Source of the DNA: Pseudozyma flocculosa PF-1
Lineage: Eukaryota > Basidiomycota > Ustilaginomycetes > Ustilaginales > Ustilaginaceae
Direction of reading: 5' to 3'
Assembly (NCBI RefSeq): GCF_000417875.1
Contig: NW_006920880.1
Coordinates: 647,884-711,883 of the forward strand
Length of the DNA stretch: 64,000 bases
Below, piece by piece: positions 44,392 to 52,269 of this stretch. Position numbers and translations under genes: made by a program. The first letter of the stretch is position 1. Every line of letters begins with the position of its first letter. Under the pieces are notes generated by a model, which made no database searches, had not been told where the DNA came from, and saw only the letters and a list, made by a program, of their open reading frames with translations.

Positions 44392-44879
44392 GGTCGGTGT
44401 CCCTTGTTATCCTGTAACTATATCCCCCCATTTCGACGGCGGCGCGGTTGCGAATACCAGGCATTGGCGGCGACACCGGTGGCATCGTTTGCATAGCGAG
44501 CCGGCCGCCCGTCTAGTCTAGGCGATACGTGCATGGTCCGAACCTCGCTCGGTCTTCCTCGCGGCTGGCATGCCGCGCGCCACTTCTTCTTGGTCTTAGT
44601 TGAGCTCGTCGTCCTTGCCCCTCTTGGCCCGCGCCCTCGTCCTCGTCCTCGCCCTCGTTGTCGTTGGATCAAGCCCATGTGGCCTCGAACGCGCCACGGA
44701 CGAGCGAGGTGATGGCCATGTCGTCGACGCAGGCAGGGTGGTGGGTTGAGAGGCAAGAGATCGACTTCGTCGAGAGTGTGGTCAAGGCCTCGGTGCCAGC
44801 GGTGCTGGAGGACGCATGCACGAGTGAGGCAAACGACTGATGTAGGGCGGCTGATGTCGATGAAGTTCAGGGAAGAGCA
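44392..44879. other. 3' flank of the YTH gene
   Basis: About 490 bases with no gene. It includes a CTCGTCCTCG-rich stretch near 44630-44660 and merges into the CpG-poor repeat at about 44880. Confidence 0.4.
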
Positions 44880-44935
44880 GGCTAGGTGGGGCGAGGCAAG
44901 GTCAAGTTTGACAACAGCGCGGCTGCAGCACGTCT

Positions 44936-45590
44936 CGCTGGGCTGTTGATGTGCCTGCCTGCGCACAGATGCGGCTGCTGCAGCACTGCAGCATTGCTGC
45001 AGCAGCCTCATGCACATTGCCTCACCTGGCCCTCAGTCTGCGAAGAGACTGCAGAGTCCTCCCTCTGAAGCCCCAGCTTTCCCACATGCCCCTCCATCTC
45101 TCTGTTGGCCGCTGTGAATCCTTCCATGAAGACATGAGCAATGAGCCTGTCAAGCCTTGTCATCCAGGTGGCAGAACCCCGGCCAAGCCACCAACAGATG
45201 TACCGCCAGTCGGTGGGGTCCTGTCCAACAGGCACCTGAGTGTTGTGGTCGTCGGCCGTGTCCGCGATTGAATGCTAATGCCAGGGGTTGTAGTTGCGGA
45301 CCTGGTGGTCATCATCAGGGTTGAAGGATCAAGGCCTCAAACAAAAGGGGCAGAAGAAGGCCACAATCTTGGCATCGTGGCTCACCCAGAGCCGCTTTGG
45401 TGGACAGGTTGCCTGGCTCCTCAGCTTGAGTCCTGGGAGGGAGTTGTTGAGGCGGTCGATGGCCACCTCAATGGAGGTGACCCCATCCATCTTTTGTTGA
45501 CAGACCTCCAAGTACAATCAGCCATCCTGCCAGTGGATGACACCATTGCCAAGCAGACCAGTGCCTTCCCTGCTCTGCCTCACTGGTCAT
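44936..45590 (-). pseudogene. LAGLIDADG-like ORF1 of the repeat, broken
   Basis: Reading the minus strand in one frame, segments align in order with the plus-strand ORF2: GLLGNGVIHWQDG with LVGFVLGDGGVV; YLEVCQQKMDGV..AIDRLNNSLP with YLEVSQVKPEDL..LINRLNVALP; FFCPFCLRP with FFWPLVFRP; DPTDWRYICWWLGRG with CPGDWGYLRCWLG; and AHVFMEGFTAAN with AHVFLKGFTAAE. At least three stops interrupt it, including a TGA where ORF2 has an Arg codon, as expected from C-to-T change at CpG. Paired motifs of the form L-x-G-hydrophobic-x-x-G and F-x-x-GF-x-A suggest a two-motif LAGLIDADG homing-endonuclease fold, but this is by eye only. No function is expected from this copy. Confidence 0.45.
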
Positions 45591-45954
45591 GCTTGAGGAA
45601 TCCCATCAGCTGATCTGCCTTGGCACAGCTTCAAGGTCAAGGCAGAGTAGGCAAATAAGGTCAAAGGAGCTGATGCAGCCATAAATGCATCTGGTCATTC
45701 AGACAGCATGACTCAGGAACAGAGAGTCATTCAAACAGCCAAGCTGTGCTGTTTGATGGCCTGTGAACCAAAATCACCAACAACAGCCTACCCCGGGTTC
45801 AAGACACAACTATGACTGCCACCAAGCAGCAGTGCTTGCCCCTCAACAGGATCACAGCCTGAAATAATGAGTGCCAAGCCTCCATCATCACATTTGACCA
45901 AGACATCTCACTGACCTGTCAGCCATTTGCATCTTTTCAGCCTACCGGCTCTAC

Positions 45955-46780
45955 TTGCTGTCAGATGTCGCTGCCCACCAACTGGAGCACCACTCAGGCC
46001 CTCCACCAGAGACTCACGGTGTCGGAGTCACCCACTTGATCCATAGGGTCAGAGTCAACACACACAACACCAATCAACCCTACACCTGGCCCAAGTGCCG
46101 TGGGTTCATGCCCATCAAGTTCCTTGAAGAGGAGCAGAACCGTATCAACTGGGCACGCCTTGTCGGCTTTGTCCTTGGTGATGGCGGTGTCGTGGAGCCT
46201 ACCAACCAACAGAGATATCTGGAGGTGTCGCAAGTCAAGCCGGAGGACTTGACTTACATCCGCAACCTCATCAACCGCCTCAATGTTGCTCTACCTCTCC
46301 TACGCCTCAGGCTTGAGACCCAAGAGGCAGCCAGAGAGCAACGGTGGACAAGCTGGAAAGCTGATGTGGTGGATTTCTTTTGGCCCCTTGTCTTCAGACC
46401 CAGGTCCTACGACCCTCTCGACGACCAGCATGTCCGAGAATACGATGCAAGCCACTACCACAAAATTGCTGACACCCCGGACAACATTGTCAATGCTGTG
46501 CCTAGAGCTGATGGCTTCTGTCCAGGAGACTGGGGATACCTCCGCTGCTGGCTTGGCTGAGGCTTGGCTCAGTAGATTACCTGCCTCAACACCACCATGG
46601 CACATGTGTTCCTCAAGGGCTTTACTGCTGCTGAAGGCAAAATTGCCTACCTCCAGGAGGGGTGGGGCCAACAGAACAGGCAGTACAACCAGGGCAACCC
46701 TCCTCTTTTCAATGGCTGTCACACCAACATCACCAGCAACAGCTTGGTCAATCAGGCCAGAGCATCACTACATGCCCTGA
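45955..46780 (+). pseudogene. LAGLIDADG-like ORF2 of the repeat, interrupted by two stops
   Basis: The frame is open for 201 residues to a TGA at 46558-46560. It continues past a second stop (TAG, 46573-46575) into AHVFLKGFTAAEGKIAYLQ, homologous to ORF1 which has Arg (CWWLGRG) at the first stop. Motif 1 is ARLVGFVLGDGGVV, like the first LAGLIDADG helix and its acidic residue; motif 2 is FLKGFTAAEG, about 150 residues later, a spacing usual for double-motif enzymes. The intervening YLEVSQVKPEDLTYIRNLIN resembles the beta-strand and helix that follow motif 1. Up to 46315 the DNA is virtually identical to the copy near 52.7-53.2 kb and keeps CpG sites. After that it is divergent and CpG-free, so the copy is a mosaic. 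No intron that removes the stops was found. Confidence 0.45.
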
Positions 46781-46990
46781 CAACACATCAAACATGGCAA
46801 GGTGCTTTGATAGAGCATGCCTGTATTCACATGAATGCCTCATCTTGCAGAACCACATCTGCAACTGTTCATCCCATCCATGCTTCAAGCTGAGAGGATC
46901 ACCATCTTCATGAAAGGACTCCCGACGATGTCGGGGACCAAAACAGAGCTCAACCTGAACAAACATCGCCGAGAGAAGCGGCAAAAGATT

Positions 46991-47095
46991 GGGTTCTGAC
47001 GCGAGTCGAACGCGTGACCTCCTGCAAATGTCCCGCCTGTGAAGGATGCTTCACATGGCCCAAAGCAGACATGATTGCCACTACACTACAGAACC
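46991..47095 (-). tRNA. tRNA-Pro (UGG) with a 32-nt intron
   Basis: Reading the minus strand from 47095, all arms form: acceptor GGTTCTG/CAGAACC, D-stem GTG/CAT, anticodon stem TCTGC/GCAGG, five-base variable loop, and T-arm ACGCG-TTCGACT-CGCGT. The anticodon TGG is at 47062-47060 with G37, as in tRNA-Pro. The intron 47058-47027 starts after position 37 as expected, and the mature length is 73. A TTTT terminator follows at 46987-46984 and a TATATATA box lies about 30 bases upstream. Acceptor and D-arm look somewhat like tRNA-Gln; shifting the stem by one would give TTG but breaks a pair, so Pro is preferred. Confidence 0.72.
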
Positions 47096-47367
47096 TCTCG
47101 ATGTAAAACAAGGCGCGGAGTGTTTATATATACCATGATAAAAAAAAATATCGTAAAGAAATATAGTGTCAGCAGGGGTGGCGGCGACGCGTCCTACGGA
47201 GCCGATGCAAGCCCCTGGAAGAAAATGGAAAATGGGGCGGGGGCGCAGTCTGACCACCACCGACCATCTCCCTCGACACTCACCCACTCACCTCACCGCA
47301 ACCCTTCCTCACCTCATCTCGCCCCACCTCACCACCTCACGCCGCCTCGCCCGCCTACTTTCTGACC
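47096..47367. promoter_or_regulatory. AT-rich upstream region shared by tRNA-Pro and MRP51
   Basis: TATATATA at 47125-47132 is about 30 bases upstream of the tRNA 5' end. An A-rich stretch (47140-47165) and a CACC-rich leader precede the MRP51 ATG at 47368. Confidence 0.55.
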
Positions 47368-49128
47368 ATGGCGTCTTCTGGGGCGCCGTCGCAGTTTTCG
47401 CGGCTGCTGCGGCAGTCGCGGGTTGCCTCGTTTGACCCGACGATCCCGCAGGTGTACTCGACGCCGCCTGCGTATGCAGCGCGGGGCGACTGGGGACTGA
47501 AGCGACCGCTGCCGTCCAACACGGCGGGCTCGACCGCCTCGATGCCCGGCAGCTCGTCGAACGAAGGCTCTGGGGCGCTGCGGTACCTCGAGGTGCAGCA
47601 GATCGACACGCCCGAGGGCCAGACGACGTGGAAGGAGCGCGAACGGGAGACGCTCTTTGTCAAGCGCTGGGCCGAGGCGGATGCGCGGCTCGATGTGGAA
47701 AAGGACCAGGTGTACTCGAGCTACACGGCGGGCATGTTTGGGCCGCGACCGCAGACGCGCTACCTGACGTCGAGCGAGCGGTACCTTCCGGCCGACGTTC
47801 CGGGGCCCATCGCTGCGCCCGCCGACGAGAGCAAGGCGGACCGCGAGGCCCGACTGTTCAACAACCGGTGGCGCGCCATGCAAAAGCACCACGCCGAGCG
47901 CGGCGCGGCCGACCCGAGCTACCGCAACCTCGACTTTATGGGCGAGCAGTCGCACTCGCCGGCCTTTGGCTTCGACGCCGACAAGTTCACCACGCGCCCG
48001 CGGATGATGATCAACTACAACGCACTGAGCGACAAGCACTTTGAACGGTACATTGAGCAGGTGCGCGGCCAGCGCGGCCAGTGGAAGGCGCACTTTGGCG
48101 GCCGGGAGCGCAGCCGGCTGCTGGGCCTGATCCGCAAGCGCCAGGAGCGGGCGTACAACGCGGCGCTCGAGGTGCAGCGCGACGCCGAGAGGCGCGGCGC
48201 CACAAAGCAGCCGCTGCCCGAAATCGATCCCGAGGCGGCGCTGGCCAGGATGACGCCCGTCGAGCTCGACATGCTCGAGCAGTCGCGCGACGGCGACGCC
48301 ACCCGCGACGCCTTCCGCATGCTCGAGGAGCGCACCATCGACGCCACGACGCGCCCGCAAAACGAGCGGCTGCCCGGCTCGTCGCAGCCCACGACGCTCC
48401 ACCCGCACGCCGGCCTGCAGTACTCGCAGCCGGACCCCATCTTTGCCAACGTCCTCGCCGAGCCGCTGCCCGGCCGCGTCATGCACGAGGTCCAGCACAA
48501 GCAGCACGCCGGCTCGCGCGACTACAAGACGAGCAACAAGCTGCCCCTCGGACGCTCCGTCCTCGTCGGCGGCCACGTCGCCTACCTGCCCGCCCCCGTC
48601 CGCGCCCAGGCGCCCCCCACCATCGACTGGAGCCGTCAGGACCCCAAGCAGGGCACCGCCCTCTTCCGCATCGTAAAGGCCCACCGCACCTCCCAATTCG
48701 GTCTCGGCGGCGGCGCCCACCGCGACATGATCACGCTCCGCTCCGACCTCGGCTACGTCTACACCGACGTCGAGGTCGTCAAGCGCAACATTGACGCGCC
48801 GCGCACCATGACCGACGCCCCCATCGGATCGCCCGACTACATTGGCAAGTCGGCCGACGACCCCGCCAAGCCCGTCCGCCGCGCCGTCGGCAGCGGCATC
48901 GGACCCATCGACCCCGCCAGGAGGCCACACATCCCGCTCAACATCTTTTCCCCCAACGGGGAGAGGAGGAACCAGCGCAAGGGCGCCCGCCTCTCGGGCC
49001 GCCTCGCCAAGCAGGCCGCCGGCCGCGCAAAGGGCCCCGACGCCGACAGCGAGGCGCAGCTCCTCGACAGCCTCACAAAGATGGCCGACGCCGCCGCGGA
49101 CCCTGCCAGCAAGCCCCCGCGCCGTTAG
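47368..49128 (+). CDS. MRP51: Mitochondrial small-subunit ribosomal protein MRP51 (bS1m-like)
   Basis: A single exon encodes 586 residues. The N-terminus SQFSRLLRQSRVASFDPTIPQVYSTPP and GDWGLKRPLP is the hallmark of fungal Mrp51, found in other species as LLRQSR-x-ASFDP..Q-x-Y-x-TP and GD-x-GLKRP. The central part is charged and partly helical, with RFRL-type repeats absent. The C-terminus is basic with an Ala/Asp-rich end. In yeast, Mrp51 belongs to the mitochondrial small subunit and supports translation initiation on mitochondrial mRNAs. This protein is longer than the yeast one (about 340 residues), as in other basidiomycetes. Its promoter overlaps the upstream region of the divergent tRNA gene. 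Confidence 0.82.
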   Translation: MASSGAPSQFSRLLRQSRVASFDPTIPQVYSTPPAYAARGDWGLKRPLPSNTAGSTASMPGSSSNEGSGALRYLEVQQIDTPEGQTTWKERERETLFVKRWAEADARLDVEKDQVYSSYTAGMFGPRPQTRYLTSSERYLPADVPGPIAAPADESKADREARLFNNRWRAMQKHHAERGAADPSYRNLDFMGEQSHSPAFGFDADKFTTRPRMMINYNALSDKHFERYIEQVRGQRGQWKAHFGGRERSRLLGLIRKRQERAYNAALEVQRDAERRGATKQPLPEIDPEAALARMTPVELDMLEQSRDGDATRDAFRMLEERTIDATTRPQNERLPGSSQPTTLHPHAGLQYSQPDPIFANVLAEPLPGRVMHEVQHKQHAGSRDYKTSNKLPLGRSVLVGGHVAYLPAPVRAQAPPTIDWSRQDPKQGTALFRIVKAHRTSQFGLGGGAHRDMITLRSDLGYVYTDVEVVKRNIDAPRTMTDAPIGSPDYIGKSADDPAKPVRRAVGSGIGPIDPARRPHIPLNIFSPNGERRNQRKGARLSGRLAKQAAGRAKGPDADSEAQLLDSLTKMADAAADPASKPPRR

Positions 49129-49428
49129 CCGTCGTCGCAGTCGTCGCGAGCGTCGCAGTCGATGCAGTCGTCGCGTGCGTGGCAGTTGATGCCGCCGATG
49201 TAGATAGAGCGAGATACGCCAAAATGTCATCCCAGATGTCGCCGATACGCCCAGATCGGGCCCGTCCGCCGCTCGCCCGATGCCTGAACGGCCTCCACCT
49301 GCCGATGCAGCCGGCGTGGCAGGCGTGGCCCGGCTGCTGCTGCTTCGTCGGCCCGTCTGACCCGACGGCCTCGCCTCGCGGCCACCACCACCACCGCGCC
49401 GCTGCTCGCCGCCCGCCCTCGCACGACG

Positions 49429-50272
49429 ATGAAGAACCCCGCCCGGCTCTACAGCTATCCGCAGACCAACAAGCAGCTGATTGACCATTACAAGCTGCAG
49501 CCGCATCCGTGAGTGTCGCGGGTGCCGCCGCTCCGCTGCAGAACCACCCTGGCTGATGTTCGGTCCCCTCTTCCGCCCCCCACCCCTCGCAGCGAGGGAG
49601 GGTACTATGCATTGACCTGGGTCCAGGACGAGACGATTCCGTCGCCCTTTGCGACCGACAAGGCCGAACGCAACATCGCCTCGGTCATCTACTACCTCCT
49701 CTGCCAGCCCGGACCGTCGCTGCCCGGCCCGCCTACGTCGGGCGACGATGCCAAGCTCTTCCAGCGCTGGAACGCCGACATCGGCGTCTTCCACCTCAAC
49801 AAGTCGGCGACGATGCACGTGCACCACGCCGGGAGGACGCGCTACACGCTCATCTCGGCCAAGGCTCCGCTCGGAAAGGGCCTGGTCGACGAGCGAGGTC
49901 TGCCGCTGACGCGCGTCGTCACCATGGGCGAAGACTTTGAGCGCGGCGAGGTGAGGCAGCTGCTCGTCGAGGGCGGCTGGTGGAAGGTCAGCGAGGTGCC
50001 CCCCGAAGATCGTCGGGCGGTCGAGGAGCGCAGCGCGGATCCACAGAGGGTCGGTGCGCTCATCACCGAGTGCGTGACGCCCGGTGAGTTCGCCTAGCGC
50101 GGCTTCACAACGAGGACCTCGCCACGACTGCTGACCTGCCGACCACACCCGACCAGGCTTCCACTGGGACGATCACACGTATCTCAACGTCGAGAGGCTC
50201 AAGGATCTCTTCGCCGGGCCGCATCAGGACGAGCATGTCGAAAAGTATCGTCAGTATGTCAAGGACGAGTAA
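49429..50272 (+). CDS. Cupin_5 (DUF985) family protein
   Basis: Three exons (49429-49508, 49593-50083, 50157-50272) in phase give 228 residues. The cupin_5 beta-barrel is recognisable from HPEGGYYALTW near the start, SVIYYLLC, FHLNKSATMHVHHAGRTRYT and WWKVSEV, and closes with GFHWDDHTYLNVERL. These proteins are RmlC-like double-stranded beta-helix folds; the HVHH segment could coordinate a metal. The physiological substrate of this family is not known to me. A compact insertion of acidic and Pro-rich residues lies between the strands. It follows MRP51 on the same strand with 300 bases between. Confidence 0.82.
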
Positions 50273-50313
50273 ACGCAGCGCGCGGTGTTCGTCTGATTGC
50301 AATGAAAGCCGAA

Positions 50314-50547
50314 ACGCCCGCTGCCGTCGACGTATTGGGGGACGCGCGAGCCCGGCGCTCGACCGACCTGCTGCCTCACGATAAAGAGGCGACACCCGCT
50401 GCCGTCGACGTGTCGGGGGACGCGCGAGCCCGGCGCTCGACCGACCTGCTGCCTCACGACAAAGAGGCGACACCCGCTGCCGTCGACGTGTCAGGGGACG
50501 CGCGAGCCCGGCGCTCGACCGACCTACTGCCTCACGGGAAAGAGGCG
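50314..50547. repeat. Three tandem 78-base repeats over the 3' end of the TMEM-like gene
   Basis: Units at 50314-50391, 50392-50469 and 50470-50547 differ at only a few positions. The rightmost unit contains the last codons and stop of the minus-strand gene. At the equivalent site the other two units have CAG (Gln) rather than TAG (stop), and the minus frame stays open through them, so the array could once have been coding. Confidence 0.9.
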
Positions 50548-51825
50548 GTCAAAGTTGTGGCGGTCCAGGAACCACGGCTCCTTGGCGTGCATCGCCGCCT
50601 TGGCCTTGGATTCGGCCGGTGTGAGGCCAGGCACGCCCTGCGGGACGCTCCAGTCGGTCGAGCCCTTCATCCACAGCTTGAAGCGTGCCCATCCGAGCTT
50701 GTACAGGTTCTTGACCTCGTCGGGCGACTTGGGGTGCGGCGCCGCCTCGAGCTGGTAGCCCAGGCTCGAACCCTCGCCGAGCAGGAGCGACGAGGGCACC
50801 TTTTTGTAGCCCTTGCCGTCGCCGCGCACCACGCGGCGGCCCTTGCCCAGGGCAAAGTCGGCAATCTCGGCCGCCGATGTGTTGTCGCGCCGCATGAGCG
50901 CGGCAAAGTCGTGCAGGCGCTCGCGCGAGTCGTGCGCAGACAGCGGCGCCACGTTGGCCTGCTTGTTCTGCAGCGCTCGCGGCAGCAAGGCTCGGAAGGG
51001 CGGAGCGCACGTCCGCACGCCCACCTGCGACGTCGCCGGATACAGCGTGATCCTCGTCACCAGCCTGCGGGGTGGGGGCGAAGCAGAAGAAAGGCGGAGC
51101 GAGGAGAGCGACGCGTCAGTCGACGCTAGACGCCCAGCCGGCGAGGCCCGGTCCACTCACCTCGACGGGCTCCAGAACATAAAGAAGCCCAGCATGCCGC
51201 CGGTGCCAAACACGAGGGCGCCCACCGGATAGCGCGTCCACGCCGAGACGAGCTTGGGCGGGTTATTCTCGTAGTCGCGCGAGAACCAAGGCCACGCCAT
51301 GTGCTGCGAGAGGATGTAACCTTGGTACGCGCTGCGGGGGCGTGGGGCAAAGCGGGCAACCGCAGACGGGAGGTCAGCCGCTGCTGCTCGCGACGGTCCG
51401 CAGTGCAGTCGGGCTTGGACTCACGATGCACCCGTAAAGACGCAGCCGATAAAGTAGTACAGCCAGCGCTTCATGCCGGGCGGCGCCCGGAAGATGACAA
51501 TCGGCCTGGCACCCGGCAATGGCGGGAGCTGCGATGACCCGGCGGATGCGGATGCGGAAGACGTGGATCCCGGTTGGCCGGAGGACGGCACCTTGGGCGT
51601 CGCTGCAGCAGCGTCGGCGGCCGGCCTAATTGGCCTTGCGTCTGGCGGTCGCACTCCTGTCGCGGTCGATGTCGCAGGCGGCGCCTTGGCCTTGGCCTTG
51701 GCCTTCTTCCGTGGCACGGCGGAGGTGGCCTTGGTACGCACGTGCGTCCGCAGCGGGGCAAGTCGGTACATCGAAGTCGACCAGGCAAGCCGCGGAGCGT
51801 GCACGAGGGAGAGCGGGGTCGTCAT
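50524..51825 (-). CDS. Predicted mitochondrial membrane protein, TMEM223/TMEM70-like
   Basis: Three exons (51825-51425, 51331-51161, 51064-50524) keep phase and give 370 residues. The N-terminus has Arg, Ser and Ala without acids (MTTPLSLVHAPRLAWSTSMY) as in mitochondrial presequences, followed by a low-complexity Ala/Pro/Lys linker. Two hydrophobic helices (WLYYFIGCVFTGAS and VGALVFGTGGMLGFFMFWS) are followed by a strand-rich part starting SRLVTRITLYPATSQVGVRT. Two helices followed by an R-x-T-L-x-P strand is the arrangement of the TMEM70/TMEM186/TMEM223 superfamily, which act in assembly of inner-membrane complexes. Assignment is by pattern only. The C-terminus PWFLDRHNFDRLFPVRQ ends inside a tandem repeat, and two further repeat units lie just beyond the stop. 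Confidence 0.6.
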
Positions 51826-52114
51826 CCTGCGACTTCGTGGGCAGTAGGAGAGCAGCGAGGAGGGATGGTGGTGGTGACAGCCCGTCCAGCCTCTTACCTC
51901 ACAGACAGCGGGAAGATTCCCCCCGGCCCCCTTTCCCCGGTCCCAAAAAAGGGGTGCCGACTCCCGAAAAAATAAAACAAGAACTAATTCCCGCAAAAAT
52001 GGCGCGTGCTTGCTGCCACCCCAACCCCTCACCACTCCTCGACCTCGACCTCAACCGCCTTTCGCGACGCTAAAAAGACACTCTCTCGTCATCGAAATCA
52101 AGAGCAAAAAGTAA
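51826..52114. promoter_or_regulatory. Upstream region of the TMEM-like gene and 3' flank of tRNA-Trp
   Basis: The stretch holds C-rich and A-rich tracts and, next to the tRNA, an AAAAA run at 52106-52110 that reads as a TTTTT RNA polymerase III terminator on the minus strand. Confidence 0.5.
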
Positions 52115-52228
52115 TGACCCCAACCCGATTTGAACGGATGACCTTCGGAAGAATCCTTGTCTGTTCAGGTGAACATTCACCTGCGTCTGCACTGGAAGCC
52201 GACGCGCTGCCATCTGCGCCATAGGGCC
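52115..52228 (-). tRNA. tRNA-Trp (CCA) with a 41-nt intron
   Basis: From 52228 on the minus strand: acceptor GGCCCTA/TGGGGTC with discriminator A, D-arm GCGC-loop-GCGC, T-arm ATCCG-TTCAAAT-CGGGT and variable loop AGGTC. The anticodon CCA is at 52195-52193, and the intron 52191-52151 begins after position 37. Anticodon-stem pair 31-39 is C-U, a mismatch; the other four pairs form. The mature molecule has 73 bases. A TTTTT terminator follows, and a TATTATATA box lies about 30 bases upstream (52257-52265). Acceptor and D-arm sequence are close to fungal tRNA-Trp. Confidence 0.82.
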
Positions 52229-52269
52229 GCTTGTTGTCAGGAATGCAGAAGATTTCTATTATATACCTT

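Larger units (their letters stand above)
44880..46985. repeat. Degraded repeat: two divergent LAGLIDADG-like ORFs (first copy)
   Basis: This 2.1-kb block has base composition unlike its surroundings. CG is nearly absent in parts: I count 2 CpG in 45661-45960 and none in 46561-46860. It contains two related reading frames pointing away from each other (minus 45590-44936 and plus 45955-46780) around a shared centre of about 400 bases. The centre and the start of the plus frame recur in inverted orientation at 52688-53450. Its right end stops about ten bases from a tRNA gene. I see no terminal repeats, target-site duplication or transposase motif. Confidence 0.7.

Noticed and set aside
44880..46985. 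Classical DNA transposon or retrotransposon
   Set aside because: No transposase, integrase, reverse transcriptase, terminal inverted repeats, LTRs or clear target-site duplication could be seen.
46991..47095. tRNA-Gln (UUG) reading of the first tRNA gene
   Set aside because: Acceptor and D-arm resemble Gln, but the needed anticodon-stem register has a G-A mismatch; the Pro (UGG) register pairs fully.
47329..50148. A 939-residue open frame on the minus strand opposite MRP51 and the cupin gene
   Set aside because: Low-complexity Arg/Gly/Leu/Val composition; it covers two well-supported plus-strand genes and their introns.
50314..50547. CRISPR-like array
   Set aside because: The units are directly adjacent 78-base tandem repeats with no spacers, in a eukaryotic gene end.
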